Below are positions 11,590 to 21,148 of a DNA stretch of 64,000 nt, in pieces (the stretch's first letter is position 1; each line of letters opens with the position of its first letter). A program made the position numbers and the translations under genes. The stretch covers positions 1,327,721 through 1,391,720 of the forward strand of contig ML682092.1 of NCBI GenBank assembly GCA_007922195.1. The letters are read 5' to 3'. The stretch comes from Podocnemis expansa. Lineage: Eukaryota; Chordata; Testudines; Podocnemididae. The notes under the pieces were generated by a model that was given only the letters and a program-made list of their open reading frames with translations, did not search any database and was not told the DNA's origin.

Positions 11590-12913
11590 TCACAGAATTT
11601 AGCTTGTATATTAATTCGAGTTCAGCTGTTTCTCTTTGAAGTCTAGATGTCCCAGCCACATCTCTGATGATGGTTGTTAACAAATCATTTATCGAGTGAT
11701 TAGAAAGATGGAAGTGCTCAGCAACTGGTTTCTTTGTGTTGTGATTTCTGTGTTCATTTATTCTTTTGTGCAGCGATCATCCTATTTGTCCAATGTATAA
11801 GGTGTTTGGGCATTTCTTGCACATGATGGCATAGATCACATTAGTTGATGAGCAGGCAAATGAGCCTTTGATGCACGGGCGTCGCCGGTGCTGGGCACCT
11901 AGGGCACATGCCCCAAATCCCAGCACCAGTGCCCCAGATCTGGTGGGACCACCCCTCTTCTGGACTTCAGCCCACGGGGCCTAGCTGCTGGTGGCCGCGG
12001 TGGCCCTGTTCCCAGCCGAGGATCTGGGGTCCAGCTGGCTGCGGCTGCAGTGGCCCCGGCCCTGGCCCGGGAAGCGGGACCCAGCTGCCCGCGACTGCTT
12101 CCGTCCCCATTCCCAGCCGGGGATGTGGATCCTGGGTGCCCGCAGCGGGACAGCAGCTTCTTATCTGTCCCTGGCTAGGGGGCAGGGCCTGCGGCCTGGG
12201 GGCGGGGCCTGTGGTGGGGGGGCGGGGGCTGGGCCTGGGTTCCGGGTCCCTCCGTGGGGCAGCGACGCCCCTGCTTTGCTGGAGTAGCAGGCTTGATTAG
12301 GACCTATGATGCAGATATGTGGGCAGACTTGGCAGTGTGGTTTGTTGCAGGGGTGTGTGCCTGCTTCAGTGCTTCTGTTGTTAGATCTGTAGTTGCTGGT
12401 GAGTATCTGTTTAAGATTGGGTGGCTGTCTGTAGACAAGGAGAAGTCTGTCTCCTAAGACTTGGGGGAGAGAGGGATCATATTTTAGAATAGGTTGTAGG
12501 TCCTTAATGATCTGTTGCAGAGGTTTGACTTGAGGGTTGTATGTGGTGACTAGTGGTGTTCTGTTGTTTTTTTTCTTGGACATCTCCTGTAGCAGATGAC
12601 TTTGGGGAACCCATCTAGCTCTGTCAGTTTGTTTTCTTACTTCCCCAGGTGGGTACTGTAGTTTCAAGAATGCTTGATAGAGATCCTCAAGATGTCTGTC
12701 TCTGTCTGAGGGATCAGAGCAGATGTGGTTATATCTTAGGGCGTGGATGTAGACAATGGATCGTGTGGTGTGTTTAGGATGGAAGCGCGAAGGATGTAGG
12801 TAACTATACTGATCAGTAGGTTTTCGGTACAGGGTGGTGGTGATGTGCCCATCCCTAATTTGTACTGTGGTGTCCAGAAAGTGGATCTCCTGTGTGGAGT
12901 GTTCCAGGCTCAA
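11590..12913 (-). pseudogene. PLE linker and GIY-YIG endonuclease region, split by an insertion
   Basis: The frame 12161-12913 continues from the RT with the linker (HFLDTTVQIRDG, LYRKPTDQYSYLHPS) and the Cys-rich block HPCNKPHCQVCPHIC. It then runs into the foreign 400-bp element at 12273-11874. Coding sense resumes at 11873 with STNVIYAIMCKKCPNTLYIG, the start of the GIY-YIG fold, followed by an in-frame stop where the sister copy has Arg in GRSL. The pieces align end to end with the intact plus copy at 14710-15333, so the insertion explains the gap exactly. Confidence 0.85.
11874..12273. mobile_element. GC-rich non-autonomous hAT-type element, 400 bp
   Basis: The uninterrupted sister PLE gives the empty-site sequence, so limits are exact. 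The flanks are CTTTGATG (11866-11873) and CTTTGCTG (12274-12281), an 8-bp duplication with one change. The ends are CACGGGCGTCGC and the complement CAGGGGCGTCGC, 11 of 12 matching, as in hAT elements. The interior is strongly GC-rich, unlike the host element, and creates long open frames with no real protein. Confidence 0.85.
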
Positions 12914-14223
12914 TTTGATGGTGGAGTGGAAATTGTAGAAATCTCTGTGAAAATCTTCAAGAGCATCCCTGCTATGTGTCCAGATGATGATGTCATCACT
13001 GTATTGTAGGTAAAGAAGAGGTGTTTTGGGATGAGACTAGAGGAAATGTTGTTCTAAGTCACCCATAAAGATGTTGGCATACATGCAGGTGCCCATAGCA
13101 GTGCCACTGATTTGGAGATATAAATGATCTTCAAATCTGAAGTGGTTGTGGGTGAGCACAAAGTCCAGTCACAAGTTGTGCTGTGGCGTCATCTGGGATG
13201 GTTCTTCTAATAGCTTGTAATCCATCCTTGTATGGGATGTTGGTGTAAAGAGCTTCTACATCCATAGTGGCCAGAATGGTGTTTTCTGGAAGTTCTCCAA
13301 TGGACTGTATTTTCCTCAGGAAGTCTGTGGGGTCTTGAAGATAGCTAGGGATGTTGATAACATAGGGTCTGAGGAGGGAGTCCACATAGCCAGATAGGCC
13401 CAGCAGTAAGAGTGTCAATGCCTGAGATGATGTGGCGTCCAGGGTTTCCTTTATTATGTGTTTTAGGTAGTAGATAGAACATCTGTGGCCGCGGTTCTGG
13501 TGGTGTTTCTGTCTTTATATGTTCCTGTGCTGTCTTAGGGAGTTTCTTGAGTAGGCATCGTACTTCCTTTTGGTATTCCTCAGTGGGGTCAGAGGAAAGG
13601 GGTCTGTAGAATGTTGTGTTGGAGAGTTGTTTATAAGCCTCTCGGTCATAATCCAATTTATTCATGATAACAACTGCACCTCTTCTGTCAGCCTCCTTGA
13701 TGATAATGTCAGAGTTGTTTCTGAGGCTATGGATGGCATTGCGTTCTGCAGGGCTGAGGTTATGATGTAAAGGGTGTTGTTTGCCCACGATTTCAGCCTT
13801 GGCATGGTGGTGGAAACAATCAATGTAGAAGTCAAGTCTCTTGTTTTGACCTTCTGGAGGAGTCCACGAAGAACATTTCTTCTTATAGTGTTTGGAGGAA
13901 GATATCTGTGTGTCAGTGTGTTGATCTGTGGTGTTATGGAAATATTCTTTGAGTCTTAGACGGTGAAAGTAGGTCTTTAGGTCACCGCAGAATTTTATCT
14001 TGTGTGTGGCAGTTGTGGGGCAGAAGGAAAGTCCCTGATAGCACAGATTCCTCTGCTGGAGTAAGTGTGTAGCTTGAGAGATTAACAATGTTGCTGGCTG
14101 GGTTGTAGGTGTCACTCTTGTTTTCTGTAGTGGTGTATAGTAGTTTATACAGTTTGGTATCTTTTTACTTCTGTAGGAAAGCAAAGTGTGTGTCACAGAT
14201 GGATTTTCTCTTTGTCCAGCCAT
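12914..14223 (-). pseudogene. PLE reverse transcriptase region (broken)
   Basis: The frame 13345-14223 carries the PLE N-terminal and RT blocks: IIKEADRRGAVVIMN, LPKTHNKGNPGRHIISG, then (next frame, 13131-13418) ILATMDVEALYTNIPY. The catalytic box reads YSDD (12992-13003), inside the context LQYSDDIIIW. Indels near 13.38 kb and 13.13 kb and at least one stop between 13.08 and 13.02 kb break the protein into three frames. The RT copies element RNA during target-primed insertion; this copy cannot make it. It is a genuine PLE RT, not a telomerase, because GIY-YIG follows. Confidence 0.85.
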
Positions 14224-14424
14224 GTAGAAGAATGTGTTGTAGGTTGGTTTTCTCTGAGGGAATCTAGTTTTGAGAGTTCATTTTTAATTTTCTTCTGCTG
14301 TACAGGATGCTGATCAGGTGGTTTCTGAGTTTCTGTGAGAGTGTATGGCATAATCTCTTACTGTAGTCTGTGTAAATATGTCGATTGTAAAGAATGTTTT
14401 ACCTTCAGTCCATACTTTCTCGAC

Positions 14425-15333
14425 ACTACAGTAGAAATCAGGGATAGACACACCACCACCACCCTGTACCGAAAGCCTACTGATCAGTATAGTTACCTAC
14501 ATCCTTCGAGCTTCCATCCTAAACACACCCGCACGATCCATTGTCTACAGCTGCGCCCTAAGATATAACTACATCTGCTCTGATCCCTCAGACAGAGACA
14601 TCTTGAGGATCTCTATCAAGCATTCCTGAAATTATAGTACCCACCTGGGGAAGTAAGAAAACAAACTGACAGAGCTAGACGGGTTCCCCGAAGTCATCTA
14701 CTACAGGAGATGTCCAAGAAAGAAAACAACAGAACACCACTAATCACCACATACAACCCTCAAGTCAGACCTCTGCAACAGATCATTAAGGACCTACAGC
14801 CTATCCTAAAAGATGATTCCTCTCTCTCCCAAGCCTTAGGAGACAGACCTCTCCTTGCCTACAGACAGCCACCCAATCTTAAACAGATACTCACCAGCAA
14901 CTACAGATCTAACAACAGAAGCTTTGAAGCAGGCACACACCCCTGCAACAAACGATGCTGCCAAGTCTGCCCACATATCTGCACAATAGATACCATCATA
15001 TGTCCTAATCAAGCCTGCTACTCCATCAAAGGCTCATTTACCTGCTCATCGACTAATGTGGTCTATGCCGTCATGTGCAAGAAATGCCCAAACACCTTAT
15101 ACGTTGGACAAACCGGACGATCGCTGCGCAAAAGAATAAATGAACACAGAGCTGATATCAGAAATCACAAAACAAAGAAACCAGTTGCTGAGCACCTCCA
15201 TCTTTCTAATCACTCGATGAATGATTTGTTAACAACCGTCGTCAGAGATGTGGCTGGGACATCAAGACTTCAAAGAGAAACAGCTGAGATTGAATTAATG
15301 TGCAAGCTAAATTCTGTGAAAGCAAGGACTTAA
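14425..15333 (+). pseudogene. PLE linker plus GIY-YIG endonuclease, partial
   Basis: The frame 14710-15333 (207 codons) preserves the C-terminal part: Cys block (HPCNKRCCQVCPHIC), GIY-YIG entry VVYAVMCKKCPNTLYVGQTG, helix RSLRKRINEH with the conserved Arg, then AEHLHLSNH and the acidic helix ETAEIELMCKLNS, and a stop at about 15331. The domain nicks target DNA in PLE retrotransposition. Upstream, 14425-14568 is in another frame, and a short deletion and shift at 14.55-14.71 kb separate the two. The GIY-YIG region is open here but lacks any RT, so the copy is inactive on its own. Confidence 0.85.
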
Positions 15334-15640
15334 TCGAGATTATGGGTTCTTTTCCCATTACAAAAGGTAATTTGACTTCAGGCTTCCTTTGGTTTTAACC
15401 TAACAACTGCTCTGATTTGCTGTTACTGTATGACCTGATCCTATGTTTGACACCCCCTTGCATTTATTTTCATTCCATTCTGTAAATCCATCCATCTTCG
15501 AAGCATCTGAGGAAGTGGGATTTTCTCCCACGAAAGCTCATGCGAAAAATAAATCTGTTAGTCTTAAAGTGCCACACGACTCCTTGTTTTTTTTTTTGTT
15601 TTTTTTTTGCTGGACTAGACTAACACTGCTATACCTTTGG
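14425..15640 (+). mobile_element. Penelope-like retroelement (plus copy), 5'-truncated
   Basis: Homology with the minus copy begins abruptly at the FLDTTV block near 14425, so RT and all upstream parts are missing. The linker, GIY-YIG domain, 3'UTR and tail (AATAAATCTGTTAGTC then GTGCCACACGACTCC, ending near 15640) are present. A T-rich run at 15585-15608 interrupts the tail. Orientation is opposite to the neighbouring copy, forming a head-to-head pair. Confidence 0.85.
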
Positions 15641-15759
15641 AAATTGACACGGTAGAGTGGGCCTGATCTTTTCTTGCACACATTGAAACCTATGGGGATT
15701 CAGGGTCATCTACAAATATCTGGGTATAAACTTCTAAAAGGGAGATGAATTATTATTCT
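15641..15759. other. Spacer between PLE pair and DIRS copy D
   Basis: A short unassigned stretch; the DIRS terminal repeat starts at about 15760. Confidence 0.4.
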
Positions 15760-15960
15760 CCTTTGGGTAGTGTCCTTGTGGATGCTCCACCTTGGGTGAT
15801 TACACGCCCACGCAACACAGACCAGAGAATCTTGTAGTAGTGCTCATCTGGGTTGTGCGAATGCGAGGAGGCTATCTTGCACAACCCTCTCAGTGTACGT
15901 GTGACCCAGCCCTCCTCAGTTCCTTCTCAACTGCCTGTGGTAAAGGACGGAATGCTTGCC
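15760..15960 (+). repeat. DIRS D left inverted terminal repeat
   Basis: The stretch with GGTGCTCC-type and ACCTTGGGTGAT phrases (GATGCTCCACCTTGGGTGAT at 15782-15801) is the reverse complement of 22360-22540, including CCCTCCTCAGTTC. The right copy extends about 30 bp further outward than the left one, as also seen in copies B and C. Confidence 0.75.
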
Positions 15961-16060
15961 TTCTCTTTGTTTGTCAAAATTTTTCTCTCAAAAGAATGCT
16001 TTTTCTTTCCCTAGTTATTACACGAGTGCCAGTTTTTCCCATATCTGTCCTAGTTCTTAC

Positions 16061-16146
16061 TGACCTTCAAAAAAAAAAAACAAAACAAAACAAACAAAAA
16101 AAACCCAACCAAAAAAAAAAAAACACAACAACAAAAAAAACCCCCT
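16061..16146 (+). repeat. A-rich (A/C) tract before DIRS D gag
   Basis: Runs of A broken by single C residues lie between the terminal repeat and the first gag Cys/His block. Copy C has a similar tract at 43606-43662 in the same relative place. Confidence 0.8.
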
Positions 16147-16159
16147 TCCCAGTTCTTTC

Positions 16160-17588
16160 AACGATGCCAGGCACACCTGGCTTCAGATGTTGCAAAACTT
16201 GACACAACGCTATGCTTGCATCAGATGGCCACACAACATGTATAAAATGTCTTGGCAAGGGGCATCTTCTCACAAATGTACCCACTGCCAAAACCTCAGC
16301 TCCAGAGTACGAAAGGATCGAGAACTTTGCGTAAAGCTAATTTTTAATGGAATGCTCTCTCCGACCAGCTTCAGAGTCTGCAGGTTGACTCAGCTCCTCA
16401 CGCTCACTCCGAGATGCTTCGCTCTTCCTCATGCTACCTGTATGAGGAAGAAACCACTATCACCTGCACTCAGACCATGCACTGAAGAGGCTTCTGGCTC
16501 CTTAAGTACGTCGGAGACAAAATTGCTACAAAGGTACTCCTCTACACATTTGGACAGTAGGGAGAAAGCACTTGAGGTACCTGGACCAAAAGGGGCTAAA
16601 ATACCTAAAACCTCCAGCTCGGTACTGGAAGTACCACTGTCACCGAAGACTTCACAAGTGGCTCAGGTAACACCGTTCACTCTGGCACCCCAACCAGTTC
16701 TGGTCACTACGACTCCGGCACTGGACCATCCCACCCTGAGAGCAACTTCGGAGCCACCACCCTGTCTAGCACCATCTGGCTCAGAACCGACACCGCACTG
16801 TGCTGATCATCAAGTGCATTGGCCCCCTCACATCTGCCTGACCACTCAGTGCTACGCAAACATACCCAGAAGGCTAAGCACGAGGTTGTCACTTAACTGA
16901 CCCTCCCCACTATTTACCATACTACAGGTCTGGAGGGCTCCTCAGCTCCACTGTCTCAGGCTAGCACAACTTCTATGATCCCTTTTTCCAGTGATGATGG
17001 GAATGGAGTAGAACACCAAACTTCTTTCTTTCCTCAACTGCTTTCTCCAAATTTACAAGATAGTAGATCTCGCGTACTACCAAGCTATTCTCCATATCCA
17101 TGGTAATCTCCATCCTGGTACGGAAACACATCCTGTCAGCAATACTGGCCATCTTGGGATATCTGGTCTCACTATTCTGCATCCTCTCCCAGACTGTCTT
17201 TTTCAAAACAGTACACCACAACCCCATCCTCAAACAGAGCAAGACGTTTGTGGTGCTGAAGAAAACGTAAAGGATCCATACTCTAGATTACCGCCTCACA
17301 ACTCTTCCTCTTCTCCCGATGAAGCCATAATTCCTTCTCTTCCAGTGGCTGCTGATTATGTCAGTCAGTTTCAAGATCTATTTTACCAGGTGGTGGAATC
17401 ACTCAAAATAGCTGTGCAGGACATTCCAGAGTCTCAGCATAAACTTCTATAGATCCATTAAACAAAATCCTCTAAGATTGCTCTGCCAATGAATGCCTAC
17501 CTTATGAATCTGGCCAACAACATCTGGCAAACTCTAGCCATAATACCTGCAACATCCAGAAAGGCTGACCAACAAACAAACATATATA
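16160..17588 (+). pseudogene. DIRS D gag, N-terminal part (broken)
   Basis: At about 16180-16300 the translation, across a stop and one shift, matches the gag Cys/His cluster of the sister copies: a SDGHTTCIKCLGKGHL stretch, then HKCTHCQNLSSRVRKDRE. A Ser/Pro/Thr-rich spacer follows (frame 16187-16900), as in copy B. Near 17.3-17.58 kb the core gag block resembling SSPDEA and NIWQTLAIIPAT is readable. Gag would package element RNA. The part is interrupted at 17588 by the inverted repeat and LINE insert. Confidence 0.7.
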
Positions 17589-17665
17589 TGGTTTGCTGCT
17601 TAAACCACTAAAGAATTCAAAGGAGGGTGACTGAGTAAGTATTCCAAATCCTTATTTGGAACATT
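17589..17665 (-). repeat. Inverted duplicate of downstream DIRS gag, 77 bp
   Basis: This arm is a perfect 77-of-77 reverse complement of 18443-18519. The right arm reads as genuine gag in the plus sense (VPNKDLEYLLSHPPLNSL), so the left arm is the copied, inverted one. It lies between DIRS gag and the 3' end of the REL-LINE fragment. Confidence 0.85.
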
Positions 17666-18442
17666 TTATACAAATTTCCTCTCTCACCCCCTATGGGTGG
17701 TATGTGTCATCCTCAACCTCGGGTCCTCTACCAGAGGCCTGGGAGTTTGAGGGTTCTGCGCAGTATCTTAGCTGTTCCTAGCACTGCACTCTTCTGGACT
17801 GAGAGCTCTGATGTCGTTCCTGGGATCTGTTGGAGCCACTCTCCCAGCTTAGGAGTCACAGCCCCGAGTGTTCCTACCACCACTGGGACCACTTTGGCCT
17901 TTACTTTCCACATCCGCTCTAGTTCCTCTTTCAGGCCCTGGTACTTCTCCAGCTTCTCATACTCCTTCTTCCTGATGTTGCTGTCACTTGGCACTGCTAC
18001 ATCTATCACCACCGCTGTCTTCTGGTCCTTGTCTATTACCACGATGTCTGGTTGATTGGCCAGTACCTGCCTGCCTGTCTGGATCTGGAAGTCCCACAGG
18101 ATCTTAGCCCTGTTATTCTCCACGACCTTCTGTGGGATCTCCCATCTGGTCTTGGGAGGGTCTAGCCCATACACTGTGCAGATGTTCCTGTACACAATGC
18201 CAGCTACTTGGTTATGCCGTTCAGTGTATGCTGTTCCTGCCTGCATCTTACATCCTGCCACTATGTGTTGGACTGTCTCTGAGGCCTCTCTGCACAGTCT
18301 GCACCTTGGGTCCTGTCTAGTGTGGTAGACCCCTGCTTCAATGGATCTGGTGCTCAGTGCCTGTTCTTGTGCTGCTATGATCAGTGCCTCAGTGCTGTCT
18401 TTTAGTCCAGCTTTTTCCAGCCACTGGTAGGATTATATATAT
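17666..18442 (-). mobile_element. 5'-truncated LINE with restriction-like endonuclease (R2/R4/NeSL/Hero-type)
   Basis: Only the last ~230 codons and a short 3'UTR remain. The 3' end is at the left (about 17666), and the truncated 5' end abuts a TATATATA run at 18433-18442. The insert is embedded in DIRS D gag, and both flanks carry the 77-bp inverted repeat. No poly(A) tail and no direct target duplication are seen. Confidence 0.75.
17728..18433 (-). pseudogene. C-terminal domain of a REL-endonuclease LINE polyprotein (partial)
   Basis: Translation is open from about 18433 to the stop near 17728; the part upstream of the first Met (18261) is also coding. It holds a CX2CX8HX4C zinc motif (CRLC...HIVAGC) followed by the REL endonuclease motif PD-X14-D (PDIVVIDKDQKTAVVID) and the conserved ending KILRRTLKLPGLW. 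In R2-like LINEs this domain cleaves the target site. RT and the N-terminal DNA-binding region are lost, so it is a remnant, but the frame is remarkably clean compared with the surrounding DIRS. Confidence 0.8.
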
Positions 18443-18519
18443 AATGTTCCAAATAAGGATTTGGAATACTTACTCAGTCACCCTCCTTTGAATTCTTTAG
18501 TGGTTTAAGCAGCAAACCA
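18443..18519 (+). repeat. Original 77-bp DIRS gag segment, right arm of inverted repeat
   Basis: It aligns with the gag block of copy C (HPQPNSLVIEAGNQ near 45.07-45.11 kb), here HPPLNSLVV followed by a stop, and runs straight into the downstream gag sequence. This identifies it as the native DIRS sequence. Confidence 0.8.
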
Positions 18520-18920
18520 ATGCCACAAAAAGCAGTTTAATCATGAGACCCCTCACAATAAAGAGGATAAAAAGATGGATCTCCTTGGGAGAAAAGTCTA
18601 TGCATCATCGACCCTTCACTTAAGGGCAGCCAACTACTCTGTACTCCTTGGAAATCATGACTACAACAGTTACTGAAAATTTGAGGACTTTATTGATTGT
18701 ATACTGGAGGAAAGGAGACCACAATTCTATTCAGTCATCAAAAAAGGCCAACTGATCTCAAGAACCACGCTCCAGGGAGCCTTAGACGTCACTGACACTG
18801 CTGCTCACACACTGACTCAGACATGTAATAAGCAGATGATCCTGGCTGTATTCGGCTGATCTCCCAAGACTGTTACAGGTGACAATTGAGGATCTGCCCT
18901 TCTGAAAAGAAAAAAATTGT
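18520..18920 (+). pseudogene. DIRS D gag, C-terminal part (broken)
   Basis: Readable blocks in shifting frames match the sister gag proteins: DLLGRKVY-type start near 18.57 kb, then a helix-rich stretch ending in ALDVTDTAAHTLTQ (about 18.78-18.83 kb), equivalent to VLDVADAAARAMAS of copy B. A conserved motif equivalent to QDLPFEG follows at 18.88-18.90 kb in degraded form. Confidence 0.6.
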
Positions 18921-19439
18921 TCTCAGACAAGACTGATGACATTATTCATGGCTCCAAAGACTTCAGAGTCACCCTCAAGATATTTGGCATATTTCTAATA
19001 TGCGTCATAGATCATATCGATACCAACTATAGAATTTCAGGTATCAGTAAAAGTACCAACCTCCAAATAGACCTCTGTTTAGACACAAAGACAAGCAGTT
19101 CCGAAATTGACCCTGGAGGTAGTGCTGTAGACAACATCAGCCATCAACATCCCAGGTACCTCCCCCAAACCTCCATTTTAGGGTCACAGTCACAGACTGT
19201 CATGGTCCTCCCAAATTTATGAACCAAACACACACCTGTTCTACCAGGAACATATGTACCAGTTTTACCTAATCTGATCTTTCGTCAGTTTGGATCAGTG
19301 GGTCCTAGATACCATGAAATTTGGATACACTATCTTGTTTGACAAAACCCTACTCACATTCCTTATCCCTGTGCCTTTTTAGGGACACCACTCATGTACA
19401 ACTCCTGAAACAAGAGGTCTCCTGTCTTCCACACATTGG
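18921..19439 (+). pseudogene. DIRS D gag tail to pol leader, heavily decayed
   Basis: This interval lies where the sister copies carry the gag C-terminus and the start of pol. A frame at 18917-19222 is open but matches only weakly. I assign it by position. Confidence 0.4.
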
Positions 19440-20240
19440 AGTGGGGTACCCTTTGCCCACCGGAGTGGGGTTTTTATCCTCCCTACTTCCTAACTAAAAA
19501 GAAATCAGAGGGTTGGTGACCCACTCTTGACCTCAAGAGGTTGAAAAGAATGTAGCCCATCAAGAATTTAAATGACTAGCCTGTCAACCGTTTTCCCGAC
19601 TCTTGAATATGGGGACTGGTTCGTGGCCTTTGACTACAGGATGCATATTTCCATATATTTGTTCATCCCATGCATAGAAAGTATCTCAGATTCATTGTAA
19701 TCAATGAACATTTCAATATACTGTTCTACTCTTTGGTCTTTCTACAGTACCTCAAGTGTTCTCCAAGGTTCTCTTGGTGGTTGTAGCACATCTCTGCAAA
19801 CAAGGTGTTACCATCTTCCCTTACCTAGACAACTGCCTAATAAAATCTGCTGCGCTTTCTCAAGCCTCCATGGCAGTTGATTTCCCCTCTACACTTTTTC
19901 ATCAAGTAGTCCTTCAGATAAATATGGAAGAATTGACCCTACAGCCTACTCAAGATCCATACTTCATAGGACTCCATCTGGATTCACTACAAGCAAAAGG
20001 TTTCCTACCAGCCCAAAGACTCCACACAATTGTTCATCTAACAAACACAGCTATTCACACTCCTACAACCATTACACAACAATGTCTCCAACTTCTGGGA
20101 TATACGTCAGTAACCACTTTCATAGTCAAGGATGTACGATTGTACATGTGCCTCTTTCAGCTATGGCTAGCTAAGGCATATAGACCTCAGTACCTCCGCA
20201 TACACAAGGTACTGTCCATACCTATGGAAATAAAGTGATA
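19440..20240 (+). pseudogene. DIRS D reverse transcriptase (YLDN active site)
   Basis: The clearest frame is 19756-20238. It starts in the block equivalent to APRVFTKCLAVV (here VFSKVLLVVVAHL), followed by GVTIFPYLDNCLI, with the catalytic box YLDN at 19822-19833 in place of YLDD, and then FIGLHLDSLQAKGFLPAQR. The upstream RT blocks (DYRMHISIYL-like, PILDL-like) are in other frames between 19.44 and 19.75 kb. Loss of the second catalytic Asp is expected to abolish polymerisation. Confidence 0.75.
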
Positions 20241-20279
20241 CTTATAATGGTGGACAATACTGACCAATTTAAACCGAGG

Positions 20280-21124
20280 GTCTGCCTTTTTCCCAGTAGC
20301 AACTATCTATTATAATGACCACAGATGCATGCCTCACAGGATGGGGAGCATATATCAAACACCATACTGCCCAAGGCAGATGGTCCATGGGGGAGACAGC
20401 ACTGCACATCAATATACTAGAACTTCATGTGGTCTGATATGCTTGACATCATTTCTGACATTTCATTGGAGGCGAGCATGTAAAGTTCATGACCAACAAC
20501 ATAGCCTGCATGTTTTATATGAACAGGCAGTTGGGAGCATGCTCCAGCCCACTCTTCATAGAAGTGATCAGGCTATGGAACTGGTGTATCAACAAAAAAG
20601 TAAGAATCTTGGCGTTGTACTTTCCAGGCACACAAAATATGATTGCTGATGCCCTCGGTCATTCTTTCTCGTAGGACAATGAGTGGGAATTACACCACAA
20701 TGGTCTGCACTCCATTTCCCTAAAATGGGGATACCCTTTGATGGACCTATTTTGCCACTCACAAAAATCACAAATGCCCTGCCTAGTGCTCAAGAGCAGG
20801 CATCGGCACTGGCTCATTAGGAGACACCTTCCTCCTCTTTCGGAGAAAGGACCTATTTTATGCTTTTTCATCAATTCCACTAATTCCCAGAACCTTTCAC
20901 AAGATACAGCTGGAATCATCAACAGTAATAATGATAGCACCCTCGTGGCCCAGGCAACCATAGTACACCTACCTCATGGAGATGTTGAGCTGACCTCCAC
21001 AGCCTCTATCTCTAATACCAAACCTTTTAACTCAACACAGTGGATGTATGACAGACCTGGATCTCATGCAACTACATCTAACAGCATGGTACCTAGTTGG
21101 CTCACTAGAGAGGAACTTCGGTGA
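20280..21124 (+). pseudogene. DIRS D RNase H and post-RNase-H domain (broken)
   Basis: DACLTGWGAY-type residues at 20.32-20.35 kb and the block TNNIACMFYMNRQLGACSS (20489-20545) followed by ALYFPGTQNMIADALG mark the DIRS RNase H. A further block starting MDLFCHSQKS at 20741 is the equivalent of DLFAT/DLFAS in copies B and C, the domain between RNase H and recombinase. Three frames are needed to read through. Confidence 0.7.
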
Positions 21125-21148
21125 TCTGAGGCTGTACATCTGGTCCTC

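Larger units (their letters stand above)
11315..14410 (-). mobile_element. Penelope-like retroelement (minus copy), near full coding length
   Basis: From right to left the element has a 5' coding leader (14.41-14.22 kb), reverse transcriptase, linker, GIY-YIG endonuclease and a 3' tail ending in the TTAGTC...GTGCCAC block at 11.32-11.40 kb. RT followed by a C-terminal GIY-YIG domain is diagnostic of Penelope-like elements. The GIY-YIG part is interrupted by a 400-bp hAT-type element. It meets a second PLE copy head to head at about 14.41-14.43 kb. Confidence 0.88.

Noticed and set aside
11908..12300. 130-codon Gly/Pro/Ala-rich open frame and an overlapping 98-codon frame
   Set aside because: Both lie inside the GC-rich 400-bp hAT-type insert; their openness comes from base composition, and the sister PLE shows that the segment is absent at the empty site.
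12161..14223. Telomerase-like or domesticated RT interpretation of the minus-strand RT
   Set aside because: A GIY-YIG domain and the PLE 3' tail follow the RT, the frame is broken, and a second truncated copy lies next to it, so it is an ordinary Penelope-like element.
17589..18519. Reading the 77-bp inverted repeats as terminal repeats of a DNA transposon carrying an endonuclease gene
   Set aside because: The right arm aligns to gag of the sister DIRS copies and continues without a break into downstream gag, so it is host sequence rather than a transposon end.
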